A DNA stretch of 50,312 bases, from assembly GCA_947259315.1 (NCBI GenBank), contig CAMYLR010000027.1, positions 1 to 50,312 of the forward strand, in the 5' to 3' direction. The position numbers and the translations under genes were made by a program. Positions 1 to 10,772 of the stretch are shown piece by piece. Numbering within the stretch: the stretch's first letter is position 1; every line of letters begins with the position of its first letter. Origin of the DNA: an uncultured Gemmatimonadales bacterium. GTDB taxonomy: Bacteria; Gemmatimonadota; Gemmatimonadetes; JACCXV01; JAHWKZ01. The notes beneath the pieces are model-generated. The model was given only the letters and a program-made list of their open reading frames with translations. It did no database searches and was not told where the DNA came from.

Positions 1-2505
1 TTGCAGATCGTCATCGGCTCCCGGCGCTGGAAGCGGTTCGCCGAATCGAATCGCCGCTGGCGCCGAACGCCGCCAACAGTTGCGAGCCCACCGTGCACCG
101 CGTGGTAGGACCGCCAGCGTGCCCGCGATGCCGCACGGCACGATCGGTAAGTGTAACTCCTGCGCCATGACCGCCACGCCACGCCGAAACTCGAGCAACT
201 CTCCGTCTGGAGATCGTTCCCCCTCCGGATAGATGAGCACACTCGAGCCGCGATCGACGACCGCACCGGCGATCGAGAGTGTGGGGCGCCAATCTCCCGA
301 TTGAACCAACGGCACCAGATTCAAGCCGAAGACCGCCAACCGATACTGCAGCCGACCGGCTCGTGTCGCGGTGAAGTGGCCCCACATCGCGGCCGGCGCG
401 ATCCGGGTCGAGGTGTGCGCCGACAGCGCGAACAATACCGTGCCCGGGTCGAGAATGCTGAGATGGTTGCTGGCGATGAGTGCCGGCCCGGGAAGCGCGC
501 GCACGTGCTCTCGACCCTCGACGTCGAGATCGAACAGGGTGTGCCACGCCGGCCGCATGACGAGCGTCTGAAGAGCGGTGCGCGCAACGCGAACCGGTGG
601 TGAGAAGCGCCACCGGGCGAACGGCACATCGAGCGACTCACGCTCCACCACATCTTCCTCCGCGTGTGCGCCTTTTGTAGGCTCGCTGGCGATCGCTTCG
701 GCGACCTCGGCCAGCGTCGCGTCGCCGGCGAAAACCTCGTCCGCGACCGCCTCGCCGTACGCCATCTCTACCTGTGTCATGAGCTCGACCCGATCGAGTG
801 ACGACAACGCGTCCTCGAGTCGCGTGTCGCGCGCCAAGTCGGGTGGCGCGACACCGGTCAGGTCTCCGACCATCCCGGCGATCGTATCGAACGGATCGAC
901 GGACGTCTGCGCGGCCGGGGCGCCGGCTGAGGTCGGGGCTTGTCGCGCTAACCACTCGCGCACATCCGCGCGTCGCGGCTTGCCGGTTCGGGTGCGCGGG
1001 AAGTCGGGCTCCGGCCAGACGCGCCACGATCGTACTCGCGCGGCGTCGGGCAACTCGCGGTTGGCCTGTGTGACGGCGGGTTGAGCGTCGACGCCGGGAC
1101 GGACGACGAGCACGGCGCTGACCGCTCCCGGTGGCGGCCACGGCCGTTCCAACACCACCGCATCGAGAACTCCCGATTGCCTCTTGAGCGCGGCGACGAT
1201 GGGCTCGGGGTCGACATTGACCCCGGCGGTCGTCACGATGCGCTCACCCATCCGACCCAGAAACGTGAGTCGTCCGTGATCGTCCCAGCGGCCCATGTCA
1301 CCGGTGTGGAGCCATCCCTGATCGTCGACTGCGGGCCCGCCAACTCGGGCCGCGACGACGTTGGCGCCGCGCACCAGGATCTCACCGTCGGTGGCGATCC
1401 GAACCTCCACGCCGGGCAGCGGCTTGCCGAGCGATCCCGAGGCGGTGTCAAATGGGTGGTTTAGCGTTACCAAGGGAGCGGTTTCGGTCAAGCCATACCC
1501 CTGAACGACGACGTACCCGAGCGCTCGCCACAGCGACTCGGTCGCTGTTTCCAGCGGTCCACCGCCCGACACGACTGCGATCAGGCGATGCCCGACGAGC
1601 CGCCGCAGCGGCGCGAACATCGCCCATCGCACCGGCCACGAGCGGCTGCGCGCGACCTCCAGCTTGCGGCTCATTTCGTCCGCGCCCCACAGGGAGGCAC
1701 CCCGCGACTCGAGGTGGCGGCCCAGGAGCGACAGCGTGCGCGGCACGGTGGCCAACACCCACGCCCGTTCGTCGCGCAGCGCACGAGCCAGATCGGGAGC
1801 CGGCATGGGGTCGAGCTGGGTCGTGCGCGCGCCCAATAGCGGCGGCAGGAAAACGCCCATCACTTGACCGTATAGATGAGAGAGCGGAAGCGATACCGCG
1901 ATCCGGATCGCGGGAGTCAGCCTTAGCGCCCAGCGGTACTTGTCGATCTCGTTGGTGAGCGAATCGAGCACCGAGCTCAAGTTCCGATGCGTGACCGGCA
2001 CCGCCTGGGGCGCGCCGGTCGTGCCCGAGGTGGTCACGATCTCGGCGACGCGGCCCGGGTCGTCCGATGGCCACCCGACCGCTGACGGCGCGATGTCCTG
2101 ATCGTCGTGCCAATCGATCACCACCTGTGGCAACCCGAGATCGAGGTCCGACACCTCGGATTCGGTACACAGGGCGCGCAGCTCGAGGTCGAGGGCCAGC
2201 TGCCGCAGGTGTTCGGGCTCGAACGACAGATCGAGCGGTACCGCGACCCCACCGGCACGCAGCGTGCCGAAGAACCCAGCGTGCCACAGCGGCCCGTCGT
2301 GTAGCGCCAACGCGACGCGATCGCCGGCTCGGACACCGTGCGCGGCGAGCGTACCCGCAACGCGCTCGGCCCGATTGGCGATCTCGCGCCCGCGCAGACC
2401 TCTTCGCCGCCACCGGTCGGCGCGTCGAGCGGTGAGTCGTCGGCCGCGCCGGTATCGCCCGAGGTAGGCGAGGAGGTCGTGTCTCGGGTCGCGGGTGGCC
2501 TGCAT
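1..2505 (-). CDS. AMP-ligase / acyl carrier / PlsC acyltransferase fusion (3' end outside window)
   Basis: Open frame on the minus strand from ATG at 2505 to the window edge, 835 codons without a stop, so the C-terminus is missing. Three parts can be read. An adenylate-forming ligase fills about residues 1-520, with the AMP-binding loop TTSGTTGAP near residue 157, a GYGLTE motif, and the C-terminal lysine in TRTGKPRR near 507. A carrier-protein-like segment follows at about 540-610 with SSLDRVEL near 567; the usual DSL serine site reads SSL. A PlsC-type 1-acyl-glycerophosphate acyltransferase domain lies at about 640-835, with the HxxxxD motif in SNHLSILD near 677 and EGERS near 762. The order resembles Aas-type proteins in reverse, with a carrier in between. 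Inferred role: activate a fatty acid, load it on the built-in carrier and transfer it to a glycerolipid or other acceptor at the membrane. The substrate is unknown. It is divergent from the oxidoreductase at 2601. Confidence 0.85.
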   Translation of the reverse strand, partial: MQATRDPRHDLLAYLGRYRRGRRLTARRADRWRRRGLRGREIANRAERVAGTLAAHGVRAGDRVALALHDGPLWHAGFFGTLRAGGVAVPLDLSFEPEHLRQLALDLELRALCTESEVSDLDLGLPQVVIDWHDDQDIAPSAVGWPSDDPGRVAEIVTTSGTTGAPQAVPVTHRNLSSVLDSLTNEIDKYRWALRLTPAIRIAVSLPLSHLYGQVMGVFLPPLLGARTTQLDPMPAPDLARALRDERAWVLATVPRTLSLLGRHLESRGASLWGADEMSRKLEVARSRSWPVRWAMFAPLRRLVGHRLIAVVSGGGPLETATESLWRALGYVVVQGYGLTETAPLVTLNHPFDTASGSLGKPLPGVEVRIATDGEILVRGANVVAARVGGPAVDDQGWLHTGDMGRWDDHGRLTFLGRMGERIVTTAGVNVDPEPIVAALKRQSGVLDAVVLERPWPPPGAVSAVLVVRPGVDAQPAVTQANRELPDAARVRSWRVWPEPDFPRTRTGKPRRADVREWLARQAPTSAGAPAAQTSVDPFDTIAGMVGDLTGVAPPDLARDTRLEDALSSLDRVELMTQVEMAYGEAVADEVFAGDATLAEVAEAIASEPTKGAHAEEDVVERESLDVPFARWRFSPPVRVARTALQTLVMRPAWHTLFDLDVEGREHVRALPGPALIASNHLSILDPGTVLFALSAHTSTRIAPAAMWGHFTATRAGRLQYRLAVFGLNLVPLVQSGDWRPTLSIAGAVVDRGSSVLIYPEGERSPDGELLEFRRGVAVMAQELHLPIVPCGIAGTLAVLPRGARWARNCWRRSAPAAIRFGEPLPAPGADDDLQ

Positions 2506-2600
2506 ACGAAAAAAGGTAGTGCGCTAACCGCGGCGGCCAAGGTTGTTACCACTGGCGCCCAGGCCCGGGTGCACCACAGCGAGTACCATTGCTCGTGAGA

Positions 2601-4052
2601 ATGTTGATCCCGAAGCGCAACGGTGGTGAGAGAAAGCGGTTTGACGCGGTCGTGGTGGGCACCGGGCCAAACGGTTTGGCGGCGGCGATCGCGGTGGCGC
2701 GGGAAGGGTACGCGGTGCGCGCCTACGAGGCCGCGGCCACCGTCGGCGGCGGGACGCGATCGGCGGAGCTGACGCGACCCGGTTTCGTGCACGACGTGTG
2801 CTCGGCGATCCACCCGCTCGGCGTCGGTTCGCCGTTCTTTCGTACGTTGCCGCTGGCCGAGCATGGACTCGACTGGGTGCAACCCGAGGCGCCGCTGGCA
2901 CACCCGTTGGACGGCGGCACGGCGGTCGTGCTCGAGCGCTCGGTCGAGGAAACCGCGGCCGGATTGGGTGACGACGGCGAACCCTACCGCGCGCTCGTCG
3001 GTCCACTTGTGGCACGGTGGGAGTCGATCGTCGACGACGTCCTTGGACCCATCGGTTTGCCGCGCCGGCCGATCGCGGTGGCGCGGTTCGGGGCCCGTGC
3101 GCTCCCGTCGGTGGAATCGCTCTGCAGCCGCCACTTCAAAGGGCGGCACGCGAGGGCGTTGTTCGCCGGGTTGGCTGCGCACTCGATTCTGCCGCTCGAT
3201 CGAAAGCTGACGGCTGGTGTCGCGCTGACACTGAGTGTTCTCGGCCACGCCGTCGGCTGGCCGCTGCCCCGCGGCGGGTCGCAACGAATCGCCGACGCGT
3301 TGACGGCGCATCTGCAGTCGCTCGGTGGAGAAGTGGTGACCAATACAGCCATCGGTTCGCTCGATGAGCTGCCAGCGGCGCGGGCGGTGTTGCTCGACGT
3401 CACGCCGCGGCAACTCGTTGCGATCGGTGGCGACCGCATGCGACCGCGGTATCGCCGCCGGCTCGAGCGCTATCGATACGGCCCCGGCGCGTTCAAGGTC
3501 GATTGGGCGCTCGACGCGCCGATCCCGTGGGCGGCACCCGAGTGCGCCCGCGCCGCCACGGTGCACCTGGGTGGAACCGCGACCGAAATCGCGCTCTCCG
3601 AGCGGGCCGCGTGGCAGGGCGACATCGCCGAGCACCCGTTCGTGCTATTGGCGCAGCCGACGCTGTTCGATCCATCCCGCGCGCCGGCTGGAAAGCATAC
3701 CGCTTGGGCTTACTGCCACGTTCCGCACGGCTCACGGGTCGACATGACGGACCGGATCGAGGCTCAGGTCGAGCGCTTCGCCCCAGGTTTTCGCGATCGG
3801 ATCATCGAGCGTCACACGATGGGACCCCTCGAGCTCGAGGCGTACAACCCCAATTACGTGGGCGGTGATATCGCCGGTGGCGTCATGGATCTCAAGCAAG
3901 CGTTCGCCCGTCCGGTGGCGAGCCGCGATCCGTACAGAGTGGGGATCGAAGAACTTTACCTATGTTCCGCCTCGACACCGCCCGGGGGTGGCGTGCACGG
4001 GATGTGCGGTTACCACGCCGCGCGCTCAGCATTGCGACGCTCTTTGCGGTAG
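2601..4052 (+). CDS. FAD-dependent NAD(P)/FAD oxidoreductase, phytoene-dehydrogenase/PYROXD2-like
   Basis: A protein of 483 residues from ATG 2601; an upstream in-frame TTG at 2589 is the alternative. An N-terminal Rossmann dinucleotide fold is seen as VVVGTGPNGL near residue 20, followed by an acidic residue after the second strand (RAYEAA). The C-terminal FAD-contact motif typical of the phytoene desaturase/PYROXD2 group is present as LCSASTPPGGGVHGMCGYHA. The length fits this group (about 480-530). No carotenoid gene is nearby, so a carotenoid role is not supported; members without such neighbours are usually of unknown substrate. Divergent from the ligase-acyltransferase gene with 95 bp between the starts, so the two may share a regulatory region. 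Only 42 bp separate its stop from the hydrolase-fold gene at 4095. Confidence 0.85.
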   Translation: MLIPKRNGGERKRFDAVVVGTGPNGLAAAIAVAREGYAVRAYEAAATVGGGTRSAELTRPGFVHDVCSAIHPLGVGSPFFRTLPLAEHGLDWVQPEAPLAHPLDGGTAVVLERSVEETAAGLGDDGEPYRALVGPLVARWESIVDDVLGPIGLPRRPIAVARFGARALPSVESLCSRHFKGRHARALFAGLAAHSILPLDRKLTAGVALTLSVLGHAVGWPLPRGGSQRIADALTAHLQSLGGEVVTNTAIGSLDELPAARAVLLDVTPRQLVAIGGDRMRPRYRRRLERYRYGPGAFKVDWALDAPIPWAAPECARAATVHLGGTATEIALSERAAWQGDIAEHPFVLLAQPTLFDPSRAPAGKHTAWAYCHVPHGSRVDMTDRIEAQVERFAPGFRDRIIERHTMGPLELEAYNPNYVGGDIAGGVMDLKQAFARPVASRDPYRVGIEELYLCSASTPPGGGVHGMCGYHAARSALRRSLR

Positions 4053-4094
4053 GCGTTGATTGCCCAGCAGCGAACGAGCGATCACATTCGCACG

Positions 4095-4979
4095 ATGATC
4101 AGCGTATCGTCGAGCCGCGGCCGTGCGATGTTTTTTGTCGGGGTGTTGGCGTTTCTCTTCGCCGGGGACGCAACCGCTCAATCGCAGGCGCCGCAGATCT
4201 TTTTCGAACAGGACGGGCGCGGCACAGCGATCGTAATGATCGCCGATTGGGGCAACGACACTTCGAGCTGGCTCCACATCTTGCCCTACCTGCGCGACCA
4301 CCATCAGCTGATTCGCTACGACGTGCGAGGCCAAGGGCGGTCGGAGGCGGCCGCCAATGGCGACTACTCGCTGGAGGCGCATCGCGACGATCTGGGCCGG
4401 GTCCTCGACGGGCTCGGTCTCGAGCGCGTGCACATCGTAGCGGCCGGATTGAACGCACGGATCGCGATCGCGTTTGCACACGGTTCACCGGGTCGCGTGC
4501 GCTCGATGGCCTTGCTAAACCCACACCTGGCGTGGACGCGCGACGAGCTTTCGTGGTGGGATCGGTTTCTCGACGCCTACGATCGGGTCGGCGAGCCGTC
4601 GCTCGGCGAGTACACGGCGCTGTTTATCGAGCGCTGGTTCGGAACGGTGTTTGCCAATCGCGAACCTTGGGTCACGCCGTTCTACGACCTCATGCTCCGG
4701 CGCCAGGCGCCGGATGCGTTGATCACGTCGATCCGCTGGTGGCTGTCGACCGACCTGGCGCTCGACACCGAGCGCCGAGTAACGGTCCCAGTCCTCCTGG
4801 TGCGGAGCGATCGCGGCGGGCCCGCTGTCGGCGAGCCCCGCCTACGGCAAGCGTTTCCGCGGATGCGGCAGATCCGAATCAACGAGAGCGGGCGCCTACC
4901 TCAGATCGACGCGCCGCGAAAGCTCGGCCCCGAGTTGGCGGCACTGTTCGGAGAGATCGACCGCACCGAGCCGGAATAG
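4095..4979 (+). CDS. Secreted alpha/beta-hydrolase fold protein lacking catalytic residues
   Basis: 294 residues from ATG 4095 (ATG 4128 is the alternative). A hydrophobic signal peptide ends around GDATAQSQ. The body has the alpha/beta-hydrolase layout: the strand-3 and helix-A region with YDVRGQGRS, the nucleophile-elbow region after VHIV, a lid, and the C-terminal VPVLLVRSD strand. The elbow that normally reads G-x-S-x-G reads AAGLNA, so Ser is replaced by Gly. The C-terminal GH..P histidine position reads SGRLPQID, with Arg or Leu. The acid strand (RSDRGG) remains. I infer a non-hydrolytic or altered member of the family, for example a binding protein. It lies just downstream of the oxidoreductase and is convergent with the gene at 5000. 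Confidence 0.75.
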   Translation: MISVSSSRGRAMFFVGVLAFLFAGDATAQSQAPQIFFEQDGRGTAIVMIADWGNDTSSWLHILPYLRDHHQLIRYDVRGQGRSEAAANGDYSLEAHRDDLGRVLDGLGLERVHIVAAGLNARIAIAFAHGSPGRVRSMALLNPHLAWTRDELSWWDRFLDAYDRVGEPSLGEYTALFIERWFGTVFANREPWVTPFYDLMLRRQAPDALITSIRWWLSTDLALDTERRVTVPVLLVRSDRGGPAVGEPRLRQAFPRMRQIRINESGRLPQIDAPRKLGPELAALFGEIDRTEPE

Positions 4980-4999
4980 CCCCTGGCTGCCTCGCTAAC

Positions 5000-5515
5000 T
5001 CACTCCTTGCGCTGATAGATGCCGGTGAACCACGGCGACCACTCGTCTTTTTCGGCGTCGTACTGCTCGAAGTGCTGACGCACGGTGCCGTCCTCCTGGG
5101 GCGTCCACAACCCCATGAATTTTGCGGTTTGACCCGTGCGCTGATAAACGATCTCGCCGCGTAGCTCCATCGACCCGTCGTCGGTCAGGCCGCCCTCGTA
5201 ATCGATCACTGCGGCTTGACTGACCCACACCTGACGCCACTTGTCCGTGCCAGGATCGTAGTAGTTGTAGCTCTGACCTGTGCCGCCGCCGGCACTCGTC
5301 CAGCGCTCGACGACCAGACAACCGTTCTCCTCATACTGAATCTCGTTGTCGCCGGCCTTGGTGCCATCGAGGGTGAACACCTCCCACTCACCGACCCAAA
5401 AGTCGAACTCCTGGTATCGCGGGTTCTCCTCGCAGGGGTTGCTCTGTTGGTCTTGAGCGCCCGCGGCGCCGGCCGAGAAAACGACCCACGCCAGGACCAG
5501 ACATGCTGTGCGCAT
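5000..5515 (-). CDS. Secreted lipocalin-like protein, DUF1579-like
   Basis: 171 residues. The start ATG at 5515 is fixed by a strong AGGAGG ribosome site just upstream. Signal peptide with cleavage around AGAQD. The mature part opens with FDFWVGEWEVF followed by a conserved GC-V-ER-W pattern, YYD-P-G-T-DKW-QVWV and a strand-rich remainder. This matches small secreted beta-barrel proteins often annotated as DUF1579 or heme-binding-like lipocalins in Bacteroidota and Gemmatimonadota. The ligand is not known. The start faces the promoter of the rRNA unit. Confidence 0.65.
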   Translation of the reverse strand: MRTACLVLAWVVFSAGAAGAQDQQSNPCEENPRYQEFDFWVGEWEVFTLDGTKAGDNEIQYEENGCLVVERWTSAGGGTGQSYNYYDPGTDKWRQVWVSQAAVIDYEGGLTDDGSMELRGEIVYQRTGQTAKFMGLWTPQEDGTVRQHFEQYDAEKDEWSPWFTGIYQRKE

Positions 5516-5600
5516 CGGGCCTCCTAGTTAGTTGCTGATCAAGGCTGGCTAATAATGTTCAGGTGGTGCCGTAAGCACCATCGTTGAGCCTCCGGGGCGA

Positions 5601-5629
5601 TTGACGCTCCCCAATCCCGGGTGTATCTT
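5601..5629 (+). promoter_or_regulatory. Promoter of the 23S-5S unit
   Basis: A sigma-70-like -35 TTGACG at 5601-5606 and -10 TATCTT at 5624-5629 are separated by exactly 17 bp. Transcription would start near 5636, about 27 nt before boxA and 90 nt before the 23S gene. No 16S gene lies upstream, so this promoter would have to drive the 23S-5S unit on its own. Confidence 0.6.
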
Positions 5630-5659
5630 AGCGTTCCCCCCAAAAAATGGGCACGGGAA

Positions 5660-5685
5660 CACGCTCTTTGACAATTGAAGTGTCT
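5660..5685 (+). other. 23S leader: boxA and 5' arm of the RNase III processing stalk
   Basis: The leader contains GCTCTTTGACA at 5663-5673, one base from the classical boxA antitermination element. The same stretch forms the 5' arm of a processing stem. Bases 5660-5668 pair perfectly with 8713-8721, and 5671-5685 pair with 8698-8712 with one G-U pair; a two-base bulge lies at 5669-5670. This closes the whole 23S gene in a 24-bp stalk, as expected for RNase III processing of pre-23S rRNA. Confidence 0.75.
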
Positions 5686-5726
5686 GTCCTTGTAGGGCAG
5701 CCGATTTTCTCTCTCGAGAGAACTTT

Positions 5727-8660
<2,934 letters not shown>

Positions 8661-8697
8661 ACTTTCTCTTGAGAGGGTTTCGGCAAGCCCGCCAGAT

Positions 8698-8721
8698 AGG
8701 CACTTCAATTGTAAGAGCGTG
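8698..8721 (+). other. 3' arm of the 23S processing stalk
   Basis: Complement of 5660-5685; see the leader entry. It lies between the mature 23S end (about 8660) and the 5S gene, where the RNase III product would be cut. Confidence 0.7.
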
Positions 8722-8745
8722 ACGCATCAGATCACGCACCGCGAT

Positions 8746-8862
<117 letters not shown>

Positions 8863-8872
8863 CTTTTGAGAG

Positions 8873-8904
8873 AGGCCCCGCTCGTATTGAGTGGGGCCTT
8901 TTTC
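8873..8904 (+). terminator. Rho-independent terminator of the 23S-5S unit
   Basis: An 11-bp stem, AGGCCCCGCTC paired with GAGTGGGGCCT (one G-U pair), has the loop GTATT and runs into a T tract. It starts 11 nt after the 5S gene. Confidence 0.9.
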
Positions 8905-8921
8905 GTTGGTGGGGCCTGGGT

Positions 8922-9041
8922 GCGTGGTTGAGATTTCGTCCTCGAGGCCGGCGCTCCGCGTCGCCGAGCCTCCTCGCTTTGCTGCGGGGTCTCACCTCGC
9001 TCCCGCGCAAACGGCCTCACCGGACGAAGCCCCAACCACGC
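8922..9041. repeat. Long imperfect inverted repeat behind the rRNA unit
   Basis: The arms are 8922-8941 and 9022-9041. GCGTGGTTG pairs with CAACCACGC and TTCGTCC with GGACGAA, separated by a 4x4 internal mismatch. The interior contains a second hairpin, GAGGC..GGCG with CGCC..GCCTC, at 8944-8972. The 223-nt gap between 8905 and 9127 otherwise shows no gene. It could be an intergenic palindromic repeat element or a structured RNA; nothing here decides between them. Confidence 0.45.
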
Positions 9042-9127
9042 TTTGTCTCGGATCCCCAAACCACTAGTATCACTCGCTGTGAGGCAATCATACGATAGGA
9101 TCCACTGACTCACCCAGGGGGGTAATT

Positions 9128-9655
9128 GTGAGAAAGCATTTGGCACATTCAGTCGCGTTGGCGACGCTGATCTTTGTTGGCGCGGCTTGCCAACAGCAGC
9201 CGGTGACCGAGCAGGCCGAGACGACCGAGCCGGTGGACATCACTGCCGAGCTCGAAGCTGGCGCCAAAACGTTTATCGAGATGTGGAATACTGAGAACTA
9301 CGATCTGCTCGACACGGCGATGACCGCCGATTTCAAGCGGCATGCGCCCGACCAGAGCGTCGAAGGCCTGGAGGCGATGAAGGAGTTCGTGGGACAGGTT
9401 CATGCCGCCTATCCCGATTTCCACATCGTGATCGACGAGAGCGCTTACGGGGAGAACGTTGGTTTCATTCACTGGACAGTGACCGGGACCCACAGCGGTG
9501 AGGGGTCCGTTCCGGCCACGGGGAAGAGCATTGAGATTTCGGGGATCACGATGCTGCGGTTCCAGGACGGCATGATCACCGATGAGATCGTGCATTACGA
9601 CACCGCAAGCATGCAGGCCCAGCTCGAAACCGAGGGTCTTCCGCACGCCGAGTAG
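9128..9655 (+). CDS. SnoaL-like (NTF2-fold) lipoprotein
   Basis: 175 residues from GTG 9128, with a G-rich ribosome site at 9116-9122. The signal peptide ends in a lipobox (VGAAC), so the protein is probably lipid-anchored. The mature part has the NTF2-like SnoaL/ester-cyclase pattern: FIEMWNTENYD, FKRHAP, GLEAMKEFV, a central YPDFHIVIDE strand, WTVTGTHSGE and a closing FQDGMITDEIVHYD strand. Members of this fold are isomerases, cyclases or non-enzymatic binders, and the substrate cannot be deduced. Followed after 46 bp by the small membrane protein at 9702. Confidence 0.8.
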   Translation: MRKHLAHSVALATLIFVGAACQQQPVTEQAETTEPVDITAELEAGAKTFIEMWNTENYDLLDTAMTADFKRHAPDQSVEGLEAMKEFVGQVHAAYPDFHIVIDESAYGENVGFIHWTVTGTHSGEGSVPATGKSIEISGITMLRFQDGMITDEIVHYDTASMQAQLETEGLPHAE

Positions 9656-9701
9656 CGGCAACTGGCGCAAGGCGCCAATGGCTCGTAGCTAGGGAGGAAC
9701 G

Positions 9702-9959
9702 ATGACAGGCTTCTTTTCGTGGGTCATTCTCGGTCTTCTGGCCGGCATGCTGGCCAAGCTGATCAAGCCCGGGCGGCAACGTGGGGGCTGCATCTTGACG
9801 ACGCTGTTGGGTGTGGCCGGAGCCCTGGTGGGCGGGTTTATCGGTCAGCTGTTGGGCTTCGGCGGCGTCGAGACGTTTTCGTTGGCGAGCTTGGCGTGGG
9901 CGACGCTGGGTGCGTTGCTGCTGCTCTTTGTCTTCGGGTCGTTCTTCAACAAGAAATAG
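9702..9959 (+). CDS. GlsB/YeaQ/YmgE-family membrane protein (transglycosylase-associated)
   Basis: 85 residues from ATG 9702 behind a GGGAGG ribosome site. Three hydrophobic segments lie at about residues 4-18, 29-52 and 59-80, with Gly-rich helices and the typical GLLAGMLAKLI start. The length matches the family, which is often stress-induced; the molecular role is not established. A small perfect hairpin (TGGCGC-AAG-GCGCCA, about 9663-9677) sits in its leader. Confidence 0.85.
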   Translation: MTGFFSWVILGLLAGMLAKLIKPGRQRGGCILTTLLGVAGALVGGFIGQLLGFGGVETFSLASLAWATLGALLLLFVFGSFFNKK

Positions 9960-9968
9960 AAGCAAGAA

Positions 9969-9995
9969 CGCGCGCCGCGATTAACGCGGCGCGCG
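9969..9995. terminator. Hairpin between convergent genes
   Basis: An 11-bp perfect GC stem (9969-9979 with 9985-9995) with loop ATTAA. There is no long T tract, but the position between two convergent stops suggests a bidirectional transcription barrier. Confidence 0.6.
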
Positions 9996-10024
9996 CCATG
10001 TTCTAAACGAGACGAGCGGGGTTT

Positions 10025-10708
10025 TTACGCCGCTTGAGCGATCCCGTGTTCCCGGCAGATCCCGTCCAGTAGCTGGTTGACGGCATCGAGTGCAATCGCG
10101 GCGCCGGCCTCGGCGTCGGCTTCGTCTTCAGGGGTCGAGACGCGACCGGCGAGCAACTCGCGGGTCTCCTCGGCGTGCTCGATGTCGAGCGTGCGGTGCA
10201 CCTCGAAGTAGTCGGTCGCCGGCGAACCGCAGACGCCATAATGCTTCTCCAAACCCTCGATCTTCTCGGTCGCCACTGCGGGGACCATCGCCTCATAGGC
10301 GTACAACGCCGCAAGACCACGGGTTACTGGGCCGTTCCTGACCGCCCGGCGGAACGCTTCGACCGCGAAGCTCGTTTCGGGCAGTGAGTCGGTGCTCTCG
10401 GCTTCATCGGCATCGCAACCCACAGCCTCGGCGAATCGCAGCCACAGACCCGGATGGTGCTCGGGGCCTTCTTCCTCATCGCGCAGGTTCTTGAGCAGCG
10501 CCTGTCGCGTTTCGAGATCCTCACAACGCGAATGGAGCGCTGAGATATAGGTCGGGAACGCCTTGACGTGCTGGTAGTACTGACCGGCGTACGTCCGCAG
10601 CGCTTCCGGAGAGAGCGTTCCATCCTGCCACGCCCGGTAGAAGGGATGCTTGAGGATATGGTGTTCCTTGATCAGAGCGTCGATCCGAGTCAGAAAGTCT
10701 TGCGGCAT
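10025..10708 (-). CDS. CADD-family diiron protein, probable p-aminobenzoate synthase
   Basis: 227 residues from the second of two tandem ATGs (10708), which sits 5 nt from a GGAGG site; the first ATG at 10711 is too close. It is an all-helical TenA/heme-oxygenase-like fold matching the CADD family. In Chlamydia this family makes p-aminobenzoate for folate by sacrificing its own tyrosine. From memory of the Chlamydia trachomatis numbering, the diiron ligands are E81, H88, E142, H174, D178 and H181. All fall on identical residues here with a constant offset of 3: E78, H85, E139, H171, D175, H178. Tyr27, Tyr43, Tyr141 and Lys152 correspond to Y24, Y40, Y138 and K149. I infer a PabABC-independent pABA route. 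The gene stands alone between a membrane protein and a phosphatase. Confidence 0.82.
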   Translation of the reverse strand: MPQDFLTRIDALIKEHHILKHPFYRAWQDGTLSPEALRTYAGQYYQHVKAFPTYISALHSRCEDLETRQALLKNLRDEEEGPEHHPGLWLRFAEAVGCDADEAESTDSLPETSFAVEAFRRAVRNGPVTRGLAALYAYEAMVPAVATEKIEGLEKHYGVCGSPATDYFEVHRTLDIEHAEETRELLAGRVSTPEDEADAEAGAAIALDAVNQLLDGICREHGIAQAA

Positions 10709-10772
10709 CATCGCCTCCGCTGGGGGTGTCACTCGAACATGCTGGGCACAAAAACTCGACCCGGAATCTATA

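Noticed and set aside
2118-3635. 505-codon open frame on the minus strand
   Set aside because: It lies opposite the clear FAD-oxidoreductase and the ligase gene; composition is Arg-rich and no motif is seen. Shadow of GC-rich coding sequence.
5564-5580. Small hairpin TGGTGC-CGTAA-GCACCA before the rRNA promoter
   Set aside because: Six-bp stem without T tract and with no gene ending next to it; too weak to call a terminator.
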